Positions 41,022 through 50,774 of a DNA stretch of 64,000 nucleotides are shown one piece after another. Origin of the DNA: Albimonas donghaensis (GTDB lineage: Bacteria; Pseudomonadota; Alphaproteobacteria; Rhodobacterales; Rhodobacteraceae); the NCBI RefSeq assembly GCF_900106695.1, contig NZ_FNMZ01000001.1:310001-374000 (forward strand), in the 5' to 3' direction. The first letter of the stretch is position 1. Each line of letters opens with the position of its first letter. Made by a program: the position numbers and the translations under genes. The notes below the pieces were generated by a model. That model made no database searches. It was not told the DNA's origin and saw only the letters and a list, made by a program, of their open reading frames with translations.

Positions 41022-41780
41022 ATGACGCCTGAGCCCGCTTCGCCCCCCGATCCCGTCTCCGCCACCCGCCTGCCGCCGCCGCGGCCGGTGCGCGGCGTGG
41101 TGCTCGTGGGCCTGATGGGGGCGGGCAAGACCTCCGTCGGCCGTCGGCTGGCGGCGGCGCTCGCCACGCCCTTCGTGGATTCGGACGACGAGGTCGAACG
41201 CGCCGCCCGCATGACCGTGCCCGAGATCTTCGCCACCATGGGCGAGCCCAGCTTCCGCGACGGGGAGCGCCGGGTCATCGCCCGCCTGCTGGAAGGCGGC
41301 CCGCGGATCATCGCCACCGGCGGCGGCGCCTGGATGAATGACGAGACCCGCGCCGCGATCCGCGCGCGGGGGGCGGTCGTGGTCTGGCTGCGCGCGGAGC
41401 TGGACACGCTGGTCGAGCGCGTGTCGCGCCGCGCCGGGCGGCCGCTGCTGGCCCAGGGGAACCCGCGGGAGATCCTCGCCGGCCTGATGGAGGTCCGTCA
41501 CCCGGTCTACGCTCTGGCCGATGTGGTGGTCGACAGCCATGCCGGCGACCGGCATGAGACCGTGGTGGCCCGGATCATCGACGCGCTGGCCGCCCGCGGC
41601 GACGTGGCCGGGGGCGCCGTCGCCGCGGCGCCCGTTCGCGACGATGCGGCGGGTGACGCTGCGGCGGACGACCATGCGGCGGACGAACATGCGGCGGATG
41701 GGGCGCATGAGACCGGGAAGGCCGGGCCCTCCCGCCCCGCGCCCGACACGCCCGATACGCCCGGAGGCGCCGCCGGCTGA
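41022..41780 (+). CDS. aroK: Shikimate kinase
   Basis: Encodes 252 residues. P-loop 'GLMGAGKTS' (30-38), 'FVDSDDEVE' for shikimate and Mg binding, 'GGGAWMN' and the lid 'RPLL' motif are all present. It phosphorylates shikimate with ATP. The catalytic domain ends near residue 190; the extra C-terminal ~55 residues are Asp/Ala/His-rich with a short repeat ('[16 protein letters not shown]'), not part of the fold. The ATG at 41022 is chosen because the upstream frame is low-complexity. aroB follows after 69 bases. Confidence 0.9.
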   Translation: MTPEPASPPDPVSATRLPPPRPVRGVVLVGLMGAGKTSVGRRLAAALATPFVDSDDEVERAARMTVPEIFATMGEPSFRDGERRVIARLLEGGPRIIATGGGAWMNDETRAAIRARGAVVVWLRAELDTLVERVSRRAGRPLLAQGNPREILAGLMEVRHPVYALADVVVDSHAGDRHETVVARIIDALAARGDVAGGAVAAAPVRDDAAGDAAADDHAADEHAADGAHETGKAGPSRPAPDTPDTPGGAAG

Positions 41781-41849
41781 GCGCCTCGGCGCCGCCGACC
41801 GGACCGCCCGACCCAGATCGACCGAAACAGACCCAACCGGGGGAAGACG

Positions 41850-42965
41850 ATGCGCGAGACCGTGGAAGTGGCGCTGGGGGCGCGGGCCTACCGGATCGAG
41901 ATCGGCGCCGGCCTGCTGGCCCGCTCGGGCGAGCTGATCGCCCCGCTCCTCCCCCGCCCCCGGGTCGCGGTGATCACCGACGAGACCGTCGCCGACCGCC
42001 ATCTCGATGCGCTGCGCGACGGGCTCGCGACCGCGGGCGTGTCGATGGAGGCGCTGGCGCTGCCCCCGGGCGAGGCCACCAAGAACTGGACCGATCTCGG
42101 CCGGACCGTGGACTGGCTGCTGGACCGCAAGGTCGAGCGCGACGACCTGGTGGTGGCGCTGGGGGGCGGCGTGATCGGCGATCTCGCCGGTTTCGCCGCC
42201 GCCATCCTGCGCCGGGGCGTGGGCTTCGTGCAGATCCCGACCACGCTGCTGGCCCAGGTCGACAGCGCGGTCGGCGGCAAGACCGGGGTCAACGCGCGCC
42301 AGGGCAAGAACCTGATCGGCGCCTTCCATCAGCCCCGCCTGGTGCTGGCCGATATCGACGCGCTCGACACGCTGCCGCGCCGCCAGTTCCTCTCGGGCTA
42401 CGCCGAGGTGGTGAAATACGGCCTGCTGGGCGATCCGGATTTCTTCGACTGGCTGGAGGCGGAGGGCCCGGCGCTCGCCGCCGGCGACAAGGCCGCGCGG
42501 ATCCGCGCCGTGCGCCGGTCCTGCGAGATGAAGGCCGAGATCGTGGCCCGCGACGAGACCGAGCAGGGGGATCGCGCGCTGCTCAACCTCGGCCACACCT
42601 TCGGGCACGCGCTGGAATCGGCCACCGGCTATTCCGACCGGCTGCTGCATGGCGAGGGCGTGTCCATCGGCTGCGCGCTGGCCTTCGAGCTGTCGGCCCG
42701 GCTCGGCCTTTGCGCGCAGGAGACGCCGAGCCGCGTCGCCGCGCATTTCGCCGCCATGGGGATGCGCGCCAGCCTCGCCGACATTCCCGGAGACCTGCCG
42801 GACGCGGACGGGCTGCTGGCCCTGATGGCCCAGGACAAGAAGGTGAAGGCCGGCGCGCTGACCTTCATCCTCGCCCGCGGGGTGGGCGAGGCCTTCGTGA
42901 CCCGCGACGTCCCGCGTGAGGCGCTGTCCAGCCTGCTGACCGACGCGCTGGCCGCCCGCGGCTGA
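41850..42965 (+). CDS. aroB: 3-dehydroquinate synthase
   Basis: Encodes 371 residues with the full family pattern: 'VALGGGVIGDLAGFAAA' for NAD binding, 'QIPTTLLAQVDSAVGGKTGV', 'NLIGAFHQP', 'SGYAEVVKYGLL' and 'NLGHTFGHALES' with the zinc-binding His, then 'HGEGVSIG'. It makes 3-dehydroquinate from DAHP in the shikimate pathway, working with aroK in the same operon. Confidence 0.95.
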   Translation: MRETVEVALGARAYRIEIGAGLLARSGELIAPLLPRPRVAVITDETVADRHLDALRDGLATAGVSMEALALPPGEATKNWTDLGRTVDWLLDRKVERDDLVVALGGGVIGDLAGFAAAILRRGVGFVQIPTTLLAQVDSAVGGKTGVNARQGKNLIGAFHQPRLVLADIDALDTLPRRQFLSGYAEVVKYGLLGDPDFFDWLEAEGPALAAGDKAARIRAVRRSCEMKAEIVARDETEQGDRALLNLGHTFGHALESATGYSDRLLHGEGVSIGCALAFELSARLGLCAQETPSRVAAHFAAMGMRASLADIPGDLPDADGLLALMAQDKKVKAGALTFILARGVGEAFVTRDVPREALSSLLTDALAARG

Positions 42966-43446
42966 GCGGCCTCGCCCGGCCTGGCGAGCCCCGGCCCTGA
43001 CCGGAACCGCGCCCCCGTTTCCCGACCTGTCCCCTTCCTCGACCTGCGGACGGGGCGGAGTGCGCCTGCACCCGTGCGCCGCAGCGGAAGGGCCGGAGGG
43101 GAAAGCCCGAAAACCGAATCCCGCCTGACGGATCAGCCGAATCCTCGGCGCCTCGGAGGCCGGGGCGCTCGGCGGGGGTTCTCGGAAAATCCATGATAAT
43201 CGCAGTTTTCCTTACAAACCTCCTTGCAAGGTCGTCAGGAATACGATCTAGTCACCGATGTTCGCTTCCACGTAGGAAGTGATTGGATTAGCGCACCTTT
43301 TCCATGCGCTTGCCGGGGCTTCGCGTATCAGCCCCCATCATCCCGCTCACGCCTCAGTGAGACGGGCGCTTCCCATGCTTAATTTTCCTTGAACGTCGCC
43401 TCGGTCAGGCGTATCTCCTTGGTCCACGCTTCAACATGAACGATTC
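42966..43446. other. Intergenic region upstream of the first VPLPA-CTERM gene
   Basis: This 481-base stretch contains no gene. From about 43,180 the base composition becomes distinctly less GC-rich than the flanks, as expected for a regulated promoter. It holds the palindrome CCTTGCAAGG (43222-43231) and, overlapping the next start codon, the dyad CATGAA-CGA-TTCATG (43434-43448), which could mask initiation. Confidence 0.45.
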
Positions 43447-44196
43447 ATGAAGGAGCGGCCGGCGCTGGGGCGCCGGATCTGGGGTTGGGTACTAGGTATC
43501 GTCATGGTTGTGTCTTCGTGCTTCGCCGCGCTCTCTGCGCGCGGCTCGTCTCTTTTCGCGTTCATGGGCGCCGCGCTGGCCGCGCTGTCCCTGACCTTCG
43601 CGCCGATCGATACGGCGCAGGCCGCGGGCTCTCCGCTTCCCTGCGTGGACGTGAACCTCGCCGGCGACGCGTCGGGCTTCTCCAGCGCCTGCCAGGTGCT
43701 CCAGGGCGTCTCCAACGACCAGCCCAAGACCGAAGTCGCCGAGCAGGGCGCGTTCGGCATCTATGACTGGGTGTTCGCCGGCAAGGACGAGTTCGGCTCC
43801 AGCGAAACCTCCATCGAAACCGGCTTCTCGCTCGATCGCGGATCGGACGGGCAGGGCGGCGTCTGGAGCATCGACCCCATCGTGTGGGACAGCTTCCCCA
43901 GCGTGCTGGTGCTGTTCAAGTCGGCCGGCAGCAAGCAGGCCGAGAAGGTCGGGTCGCTGGGCAACGTCGTGATGTTCCTGATCCAGCCGGGGCTGAGCTC
44001 GGGCGAATACGCCTCCAGCCTGGGCAAGTACGATGTCAGCCATGTCAGCCTGTACCTGTCGCAGACCGACCCGTTCGGCTCCGGGACCTCGCTCCGCGAG
44101 TCGGCGAACGTGCCGCTGCCGGCCCCGGCCTGGATGCTGATCGCGGGGCTTGGCGCGCTGGGCTGGCTGCGCCGCCTGCGGCGCCCGCGCGCCTGA
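43447..44196 (+). CDS. Exported protein with VPLPA-CTERM sorting signal
   Basis: Encodes 249 residues. A long N-terminal region with a hydrophobic segment ('FAFMGAALAALSLTFAPI') ends in 'AQAAGS', a likely signal cleavage site near residue 59. The body is a beta-rich domain of unknown function with two Cys. The C-terminus has 'NVPLPAPAWMLIAGLGALGW' followed by an Arg cluster, the VPLPA-CTERM signal processed by exosortase-type enzymes in Rhodobacterales. Expected to be exported and attached or released at the cell surface. Confidence 0.75.
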   Translation: MKERPALGRRIWGWVLGIVMVVSSCFAALSARGSSLFAFMGAALAALSLTFAPIDTAQAAGSPLPCVDVNLAGDASGFSSACQVLQGVSNDQPKTEVAEQGAFGIYDWVFAGKDEFGSSETSIETGFSLDRGSDGQGGVWSIDPIVWDSFPSVLVLFKSAGSKQAEKVGSLGNVVMFLIQPGLSSGEYASSLGKYDVSHVSLYLSQTDPFGSGTSLRESANVPLPAPAWMLIAGLGALGWLRRLRRPRA

Positions 44197-44304
44197 ACCT
44201 GCGCCTGCGCGCGGCCCATGGACAGGCCGGGCGCGGCGCCTGCGCCAGCGTCTCGCTTGCAAGCTAGGTCAGATCTATTAACCTTAAGGAGCGGACGCCT
44301 CCGA

Positions 44305-44324
44305 GCCCCCTTGGGGAAGGGGGC
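44305..44324. other. GC hairpin between two VPLPA-type genes
   Basis: Inverted repeat GCCCCCTT-GGGG-AAGGGGGC, an 8-bp stem with a 4-base loop, in the 182 bases between the two sorting-signal genes. There is no T run. It may attenuate transcription or stabilise the upstream message. Confidence 0.4.
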
Positions 44325-44378
44325 GAGGCGGCCGCAGAGCCTGCGCGTGGGTATGCGTGCGTCTTCCTGGGGTTAAGT

Positions 44379-45206
44379 ATGCTTTTGCGAATATCCGCTG
44401 CGCTTTTGGGCGCAGGCCTGTTGCTGTGCGGGGCCGGGGCCGGGGCCGCGACCCGCTACGACGTCTCCGCCTATCCGTTCCACGCCGCCGAGCTGGACTC
44501 CGAATACGTCATCCAGGACGGCGTGGTGGTGAACCCGTTCTCCGGCGACGCCGCCACCGATAACGGCTACAGCCCCTCGGATTTCGGCGGCACCAGCTTC
44601 CGGCAGGGCGCCTTCGTGACCGGATCCACGGATGAAGCGGACGGCTGGTCCGGCAGCCATTCCCTGTCACTCTCCCAGATAGCCTATCGCGGCGGCGGCT
44701 TCCAGTTCGGCTTCGACAGCAATGAGCCGGGGCATGACATCAAGGTCGGCCTGGCGCGCATCCAGATCGAGATCGACGGCGTCATGATCTGGGATTTCGA
44801 CCCCTTCGTCGGCGCGGCCGCGGTGCAGACCGCCATCTGGCTGAACGATCTCGACAATGACGGCTGCGCGTCCTGCGGCCAGACCAACAACCCGCGCGGC
44901 TCGGGCGTGGACATGGGGCTGTACCTGCCCATCTCCACCGTCGCCGCGGCGGCGGGCGACGCGACCATCACCGGCGCGTCGACCTTGGTCTTCCGGTGGA
45001 TGCAGACGTCGACGGGGGAGGCCGGCTCCTCCGGCGCCGGGGCGGAGCAGTGGAACCTGCTGAGCTCCGGCATCGGCGCGACGTTCCTGGAGGATGAGGT
45101 GGTGAACCCGCCGATGCCGTCGGTCCCGCTTCCGTTCAGCGGGCCGCTGCTGGCGTTCGGGCTGGCCGCGCTCATCGGGGGGTCGCGGCGCGCGGCGCGG
45201 GGCTGA
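44379..45206 (+). CDS. Exported protein with VPLP-type C-terminal sorting signal
   Basis: Encodes 275 residues: signal peptide (about 1-24, '[13 protein letters not shown]'), a beta-rich body with '[15 protein letters not shown]' (two Cys), and a C-terminus '[20 protein letters not shown]' ending in Arg residues. The signal differs from the usual VPLPA by having Phe for Ala. The body is not a family I recognise. It follows another sorting-signal gene on the same strand but is separated by 182 bases. Confidence 0.7.
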   Translation: MLLRISAALLGAGLLLCGAGAGAATRYDVSAYPFHAAELDSEYVIQDGVVVNPFSGDAATDNGYSPSDFGGTSFRQGAFVTGSTDEADGWSGSHSLSLSQIAYRGGGFQFGFDSNEPGHDIKVGLARIQIEIDGVMIWDFDPFVGAAAVQTAIWLNDLDNDGCASCGQTNNPRGSGVDMGLYLPISTVAAAAGDATITGASTLVFRWMQTSTGEAGSSGAGAEQWNLLSSGIGATFLEDEVVNPPMPSVPLPFSGPLLAFGLAALIGGSRRAARG

Positions 45207-45265
45207 GCCGGGCGGCGGCGGTCGCGAGCGGCGCGCGCGGTCGGGCGGGGCCGTGCAGGCGGGGC

Positions 45266-46240
45266 TCAGCCCGAGCAGCTCGCCCCGCCCAGCACGCAGA
45301 ATTTCGAGCAATGCGGGTGGTTCAGCTTCACCGGGGCCGAGGCCGCGTCCAGCGTCTCGCCCAGGTCGAAGGCCGGGTCGTAGGGGATCAGCGTGCAGGC
45401 CGCGACCGAGGCCCGCGCCGACCCCTTGCGCCGCACCACCATCCGCGCCGAGGCGCACATCACCGCGTCCGGCGACAGGCCGAGAATCCCCCAGCAGGCG
45501 GTGGTGATCTCGGGCGTCGGCGCGGCCTCGTCCATCTCGGGGAAGATCACGCAGGCGCCCGGATCGGCGGCGTCGATGGCCAGGCCCTCGCGCGCGAAAA
45601 GCGCGGCGTAGCCGGCCCGCGCCTCCGCCTCGCGGCCCAGCATGAAGGCCCGCCCCGCCACCGCCAGCCGGGCGCCGGGCGCGTGGTCGCGCAGCCAGCG
45701 CATCCCCTCCAGCGAGGCCGCGAAGGCCCCCGCCCCCCGCTCCGCGTCATGGGCGGGGGCCGCGTGGTGGTCGAGCGAGACCCGGAACGTCAGCCGCGCC
45801 CCGAACCGCGTGGCCAGGTCCGCGATGCCCGCCTGCACCGACGGGCGCATCATCGGGCGCATGGCGTTGGTGAGGATCAGGACCTCGTGCCCCGCCTCCA
45901 GCGCGGCCTCGGCCATGCCGATCATCTCGGGGTTCATGAAGGGCTCGCCGCCGGTGAAGCCGACCTCGCGCAGGGGCCAGTCGAGCGCGCGGGCCTCCTC
46001 CAGGAACCGCTCGACCTCGGCGCGGGTCATGTAGACCAGCCGGTCGTTCTTCGGCGAGCTCTCGATATAGCAGCTCGGGCAGTCGATGTTGCACAGGGTG
46101 CCGGTGTTGAACCACAGCGTCCGCGGATCGCTCAGCGCCACCGAGGCGCGGGCTTCGCCGGTCGCGGTCACGTCCGGGTCCTGGAAGCGGCCGCGGGCGG
46201 GCAGGGCGAGCGGGCTGGCGAGCGCGTCGTCGGGGGGCAT
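45266..46240 (-). CDS. Radical SAM protein
   Basis: Encodes 324 residues. The iron-sulphur motif CX3CX2C is at C50, C54 and C57 ('[10 protein letters not shown]'), followed by '[15 protein letters not shown]', the GGEP SAM-binding motif. Further Cys occur late ('TTACWG', 'VMCAS', 'AACTL', '[13 protein letters not shown]'), suggesting an extra cluster in a SPASM-like tail. The ATG at 46240 is chosen because the upstream frame is noise. The substrate is not evident; no peptide precursor gene is recognisable beside it. Confidence 0.8.
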   Translation of the reverse strand: MPPDDALASPLALPARGRFQDPDVTATGEARASVALSDPRTLWFNTGTLCNIDCPSCYIESSPKNDRLVYMTRAEVERFLEEARALDWPLREVGFTGGEPFMNPEMIGMAEAALEAGHEVLILTNAMRPMMRPSVQAGIADLATRFGARLTFRVSLDHHAAPAHDAERGAGAFAASLEGMRWLRDHAPGARLAVAGRAFMLGREAEARAGYAALFAREGLAIDAADPGACVIFPEMDEAAPTPEITTACWGILGLSPDAVMCASARMVVRRKGSARASVAACTLIPYDPAFDLGETLDAASAPVKLNHPHCSKFCVLGGASCSG

Positions 46241-46654
46241 GGGCGTCTCCGTCAAGGCGGCGGGCGGGGGGCGGCGGGCGGTGTGGCGCAGGCGAACGGA
46301 TCGCGCTTGCGCGGTCTGGCCAATAGGCCCCGCGGGACGCCTTCGGGGCAAGAGGGGCGACCCGCCGAGAGGGGCTCCGTATCATCAACCCTGCGTGCGC
46401 GGCGAGGCTTCGCGCGGCCCTCGCCGCCCGGGACGCCGCCGCCCGCGCCCCCGGTCCCGCGCGCCGCGGGCGGAAGGGCGCCGCCGGCGGGCGCTCGACG
46501 CGGCGCCTCCCCCGTCTGGACGGATGCGCCCGGCGCGGCTATGGGAGGCCTCGGTCGGCCCGGCGCCCGCCCGCCCCGGCCCGGGCGCGCTCGTCCCCGC
46601 GCCTCCATCCGCATGATGCGCAGACAGCAGAGCCCAGGCCCGGAGCATCCGCCC
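46241..46654. other. Divergent intergenic region before rpe
   Basis: This 414-base stretch lies between the divergent radical SAM gene and rpe. Very GC-rich, with Arg/Pro/Ala-rich spurious frames only. No terminator or RNA seen; promoters for both genes are expected. Confidence 0.4.
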
Positions 46655-47362
46655 ATGAAAGACTTCCGCACGATCAAGATCGCCCCCTCGATCCTCGCCG
46701 CCGACTTCGCCGCCTTCGGCGAGGAATGCCGGGCGGTGGAGGCCGCCGGCGCCGACTGGATCCATGTGGACGTCATGGACGGGCATTTCGTGCCCAACAT
46801 CACCTTCGGCCCCGAGACCGTCCGCGCCCTGCGCCCGCATGTGACCGGCGTCATGGACGTGCATCTGATGATCGCGCCGGTGGACCCCTATCTCGCCGCC
46901 TTCGCGGCCGCGGGCGCCGACATGATCACCGCCCATGCCGAGGCCGGGCCGCATCTCGACCGCACCCTTCAGGCGATCCGCGAACTGGGCTGCCATGTCG
47001 GCGTGGCGCTGAACCCGGCCACGCCGATCGCGGCGATCGAGCATGTGCTGGACCGGATCGACATGGTCTGCGTGATGACCGTGAACCCCGGCTTCGGCGG
47101 GCAGAAGTTCATCATGTCCCAGGTCGAGAAGGTCCGGAACCTCAAGGCCATGATCGGCGAGCGCCCCATCCATATCGAGATCGACGGCGGCATCACGCCC
47201 GAGACCGCGCCGTTGATGAGCGCGGCGGGCGCCGATGTGCTGGTCGCGGGCTCGGCCGTGTTCAAGGGCGGCTCGCCCCGCAACCCGCAGGTCTACGCCG
47301 ACAATATCCGCGCCATCCGCGACGCCGCCGAGGCCGCCCAGCCGCCGCTCGCGGCCGAGTGA
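46655..47362 (+). CDS. rpe: Ribulose-phosphate 3-epimerase
   Basis: Encodes 235 residues of a TIM-barrel epimerase: '[15 protein letters not shown]', '[19 protein letters not shown]' with metal ligands and the catalytic Asp, 'DVHLMI', '[13 protein letters not shown]', '[10 protein letters not shown]' and 'VAGSAVF'. It interconverts ribulose-5-phosphate and xylulose-5-phosphate in the pentose phosphate or Calvin cycle. A clear terminator follows. Confidence 0.95.
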   Translation: MKDFRTIKIAPSILAADFAAFGEECRAVEAAGADWIHVDVMDGHFVPNITFGPETVRALRPHVTGVMDVHLMIAPVDPYLAAFAAAGADMITAHAEAGPHLDRTLQAIRELGCHVGVALNPATPIAAIEHVLDRIDMVCVMTVNPGFGGQKFIMSQVEKVRNLKAMIGERPIHIEIDGGITPETAPLMSAAGADVLVAGSAVFKGGSPRNPQVYADNIRAIRDAAEAAQPPLAAE

Positions 47363-47416
47363 TCCCGCGGGCGCGGCGCGCGCAGGCGCCCCACCCACCG
47401 GTTCGACGCAAGACCG

Positions 47417-47458
47417 ACCGCCCCCGGCGCCGCTAGCTCAGGGGGCGGTTTTCGTTTG
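47417..47458 (+). terminator. Rho-independent terminator after rpe
   Basis: ACCGCCCCC (47417-47425) pairs with GGGGGCGGT (47441-47449) around a 15-base loop and is followed by TTTTCGTTT. It ends the rpe transcript 55 bases after the stop; the SDR gene then begins 18 bases later from its own signals. Confidence 0.8.
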
Positions 47459-47475
47459 ATGGGAAGGGACGGGGC

Positions 47476-48207
47476 ATGGATCTCGATTTCGGCGGCAAGA
47501 CGGTTCTGGTGGTGGGCGGCTCCAGCGGCATCGGCAACGGCATCGCCCAGGCGTTCCGCGCCCGCGGCGCCTCGGTCCATGTCTGGGGCACCCGCGCCGC
47601 CGCCGCAGACTACGCCGACAATCCCGACAGCGACCTCGAGGGGCTGACCTACGCGCAGGTCGACGTCTCGGACTTCGCGGCGGTCGAGGCGGCGATCCCC
47701 GGCTTCGAGACCCTCGACGTGCTGGTGCTGAGCCAGGGCACGGTGATCTACAACCGCGGCGAGTTCGAGATGCCCGGCTTCACCAAGGTCGTCGACGTCA
47801 ACCTCAACAGCCTGATGGCCTGCGCGGCGAAGTTCCACCCGATGCTGGCGGCCGCCAAGGGCGCGCTGATCACCATCAGCTCGACCGCGGCCTACCACTC
47901 GACCCGGGGCAACCCGGCCTACGCGGCCTCCAAGGTCGGGGTCGTCGGGCTGACCCGCACTCTGGGCGAGGCCTGGGCCCGCGATGGCATCCGGGTCAAC
48001 GGCATCGCGCCGGGGCTGGTGGACACCAAGCTCACCAAGGTCACGACCGAGAACCCGGCCCGCCTCGAAGGCACGCTGAAGTCGATCCCCATGCGCCGGC
48101 TGGGCCTGCCGGCGGACATGGCGGGGGTGGCGCTGTTCCTGGCCTCGCCGCTGTCGGCCTATGTCTGCGGGCAGACGATTCCCGTCGATGGCGGGCTGAT
48201 TCTCTAA
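47476..48207 (+). CDS. Short-chain dehydrogenase/reductase
   Basis: Encodes 243 residues. Cofactor motif 'VGGSSGIG' (13-20), the Asn of 'VDVNLNS' (109) and the catalytic Ser135/136, Tyr149 and Lys153 ('ISSTAAY' and 'AYAASK') are present. The C-terminus has 'IAPGLVDT' and 'CGQTIPVDGG', as in classical FabG-like SDRs. It oxidises or reduces an alcohol/ketone with NAD(P); the substrate is unknown. GGAAGGGACGGGG precedes the ATG. The 290 bases after it hold only a promoter region, with a GCTTTCGC / GCGAAAGC stem near 48352-48380. Confidence 0.85.
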   Translation: MDLDFGGKTVLVVGGSSGIGNGIAQAFRARGASVHVWGTRAAAADYADNPDSDLEGLTYAQVDVSDFAAVEAAIPGFETLDVLVLSQGTVIYNRGEFEMPGFTKVVDVNLNSLMACAAKFHPMLAAAKGALITISSTAAYHSTRGNPAYAASKVGVVGLTRTLGEAWARDGIRVNGIAPGLVDTKLTKVTTENPARLEGTLKSIPMRRLGLPADMAGVALFLASPLSAYVCGQTIPVDGGLIL

Positions 48208-48497
48208 CGATTTCGGCGACAATCGACGCCCCGCAGGTCTGATCCTGCCGAAAACGGGCCCGGCGCCGATGGGCGCCCGGCTCGATAACGTGGACGTCAT
48301 GTTTCCACGCCGGAGACGCTGATCGGCAAGCATATGCCGTCATGAAGATTTTCGCTTTCGCGCGCCTTGGCGGGCGAAAGCGGAGAAACCTTGCGTCTCC
48401 CAATCATCTCCAGATCGCGCTATTCATTTTAGTGAACGCACGCAAGGGCGCGGCGGCTCCGGGGGCGGAGTCCGTCGCGTGACAATGGGGAATACAC

Positions 48498-49442
48498 ATG
48501 ACGGTTTCACGCGCCGCTTTCGCGGTCGCGGTGACGTTGGGCATGGCCTTTCAGGCCACGCCCGGCGCCGCCGCGCTGTTGGATGCGCAATATCTGATGC
48601 AGGGGTTCAACAACATCGTTCTGGGCGACGTCACGGCGCAAGCCGAGACCGAGGGGTCGGTCTTCGTCGGCGGCGATTTCACCGGGCCGGTGAACATCAA
48701 CCCGCGCGGCCAGTCGAATGTCGATATCGGGGCGGGGGTCTCCGGCACGCTGGTGGTCGGCGGTTCGGTCTACGGCGCGCCCAAGCTGCAGACCGGCGAC
48801 GCGGCCATCGGCGGGACCAGCACGGTGATCAACAACGGGTCGGGCACGGTCCGCTCCGGCATCTCCGGGATCCCGGCGGAGGAGGTCGGCAAGGTCCTGC
48901 GCGACGCCTCGCTGGAGCTCGCGAGCTGGGACGACACGCCGGGCGGCACGGCCAATATCTCGGATCGAAACAACATCAGCTTCGACGCGGTGGGGGACGC
49001 GAACAACATCGCGGTCTTCAACATCTCCGCCGATGCGCTGAGAAGCGGGACCTTCAAGGGGGTGAACGCCGAGCCGGACGTGACGGTGATCATCAACGTG
49101 TCGGGAACGTCGGTGACCGTCGGCGTGAACGGGAACGAGACCGGCTCCAACGTGCTGTTCAACTTCTACGAGGCGGTGACGCTGAACATCGACACGGCCT
49201 TCAACTACTCGATCCTGGCGCCGCTGGCGAACATCCGGCTGCAGGGCGGGGGCATCAACGGCACGGTGGTGTCGAACAATCTCACGCAATACGCGGAGAT
49301 CCGGCCGGACAACTTCTCGGGGACCTTCGCGTTCGAAGAGCCGGACGCCCCGTCGAACGTGCCGGCGCCCCCTGCGCTGTGGCTGATGGCGGGGGCGCTG
49401 GCGGGGTTCGGGGCGCTGAAGGCGCGCCGCCGGGCGATCTGA
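48498..49442 (+). CDS. Choice-of-anchor A family exported protein
   Basis: Encodes 314 residues. Signal peptide about 1-26 ('AFQATPGAAA'). The body has the choice-of-anchor A pattern: 'FNNIVLGDVTAQAETEGSVF', 'VGGDFTGPVNIN', 'VVGGSVYGA' and a late 'FNYSILAPLANIRL' with 'NGTVVSNNL'. The C-terminus 'NVPAPPALWLMAGALAGFGA' plus Arg residues is a PEP-CTERM-like sorting signal. It should be exported and anchored at the cell surface, probably in an adhesive or extracellular matrix role. Confidence 0.8.
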   Translation: MTVSRAAFAVAVTLGMAFQATPGAAALLDAQYLMQGFNNIVLGDVTAQAETEGSVFVGGDFTGPVNINPRGQSNVDIGAGVSGTLVVGGSVYGAPKLQTGDAAIGGTSTVINNGSGTVRSGISGIPAEEVGKVLRDASLELASWDDTPGGTANISDRNNISFDAVGDANNIAVFNISADALRSGTFKGVNAEPDVTVIINVSGTSVTVGVNGNETGSNVLFNFYEAVTLNIDTAFNYSILAPLANIRLQGGGINGTVVSNNLTQYAEIRPDNFSGTFAFEEPDAPSNVPAPPALWLMAGALAGFGALKARRRAI

Positions 49443-49533
49443 TCGCGCGGGCTGATCGCGCGGGCGCGGCGTCCGGTCAGCCTTGTCGGCCGGGCCGCGC
49501 CGCGGTTCCCCGTCAGCCGTCGCTCCGGAGCGA

Positions 49534-50229
49534 TCAGGCGCGGCGGCGCGACGCGGCCAGCGCGACAAGGCCGGCGCCCAGAAGCAGCCCGCTCGCCGGA
49601 AGGGGAACCGCCGTCAGGTCGCCCGACTCGGCCAGGGTGTCGGTGTCGGTGATGAAGGCCCAGGACTCGCTCGCGCCCAGCCCTCCGCCGGTCGTGCCGC
49701 TGAGATCCACGTTCATCAGGGCGAAGAGATCGCCCACCGGCTCCGCGCTGCCCACGCCCACGGCCGCCGAATAGGTCACGACGATGGCGCCGGTCAGCGC
49801 GGTTCCGGACTCGATCAGGTCGCGCCCTCCGGACGATCCGGGCGTGCCGCTGTTCGGATTGCTGCGATCGAACAGCGTGTCGCCGGCGCCCGCGTCGAAG
49901 AACAGGGATTCCAGCGCGGTTCCGGACAGATTGGTGATCTGGAACGGGTTGGAATAGGTGGTGTTGGTCTGGAAGATGCTGAAGAGCGACCCGGTCGCGC
50001 CGCCGGAATTGGCCGCTGTGGGCGCGAAGACCAGGGTCTCCGTCGCGCCTCCGGCGAAGGCGGCGGTGACGGTCATGCCGGTCATGTCGGCGCCGTCGGT
50101 CGTGTAGCTGGCCACGCCGTTCTGGCTGATGAGCGAAGCGGCGCCACCTTCCTGGTAGGTGATCGTCGCGGCGAAAGCCGAGGCGGGCGCCAGGGTCGCC
50201 AACAGGATGAGGGAAGCGGTACGGAACAT
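49534..50229 (-). CDS. Exported protein with VPLPA-CTERM sorting signal
   Basis: Encodes 231 residues. Signal peptide 'MFRTASLILLATLAPASAFA' (1-20), a beta-rich Gly/Thr/Ser body ('ATITYQEGGAASLISQNGVA', 'ESWAFITDTDTLAESGD') and C-terminus 'AVPLPASGLLLGAGLVALAA' plus an RRR tail. The ATG at 50229 is preceded by GGGAG. The 291 bases up to tRNA-Gly form its promoter region. It converges on the choice-of-anchor A gene; both probably share the same export and sorting machinery, encoded elsewhere. Confidence 0.75.
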   Translation of the reverse strand: MFRTASLILLATLAPASAFAATITYQEGGAASLISQNGVASYTTDGADMTGMTVTAAFAGGATETLVFAPTAANSGGATGSLFSIFQTNTTYSNPFQITNLSGTALESLFFDAGAGDTLFDRSNPNSGTPGSSGGRDLIESGTALTGAIVVTYSAAVGVGSAEPVGDLFALMNVDLSGTTGGGLGASESWAFITDTDTLAESGDLTAVPLPASGLLLGAGLVALAASRRRA

Positions 50230-50520
50230 GGCGTGTGGTCTCCCACGGATACGCGAAAACTTAACCGTGCCTAACCTGAATCGGCTCCTGAGAAAACCCG
50301 GTATCTCTCGGAAATCTATGCGCAAAATGGAAACGATCACCAATGCGCGCATCGGTTGAACAAGGCGCCGGGAGGGATGTCTGAAAGGGGAGCGGCGCTT
50401 CCCCAAGGTCACGCGGCGGCGGTCGTCATTCGACGAGGCCCGAAGGCGAGGCGGCGCGAAAAGGCGAGGCGCATCGGCTCCGCCTGGGCGCACGCGGTTT
50501 CGGTCGGGTTCGCAAGGGGA

Positions 50521-50594
50521 TGGAGCGGGTGAAGGGAATCGAACCCTCGTCGTAAGCTTGGGAAGCTTCTGCTCTACCATTGAGCTACACCCGC
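50521..50594 (-). tRNA. tRNA-Gly(CCC)
   Basis: The cloverleaf reads on the minus strand from 50594: acceptor GCGGGTG / CACCCGC, D-arm GCTC-AATGGTA-GAGC, anticodon loop TTCCCAA giving CCC, T-arm GAGGG-TTCGATT-CCCTT, discriminator T and encoded CCA. The outermost anticodon-stem pair (27-43) is a G-A mismatch in this reading. Confidence 0.9.
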
Positions 50595-50774
50595 GACAGG
50601 CGGGTTGGTACGCCGGGTCCGCGCCGCCGTCAAGATGCCGCGCCGACCCCGTTGCGCTTTCGGGCGCGCCGCCCGTCGCCCGCGACCTCGCCCCCGGTCC
50701 GGGGCCGTTACCTTCTTGCTAACGATACGCGCCGACAATGCCCGCTGACGGCAGTGCGGAACGGGAGACCGAGG

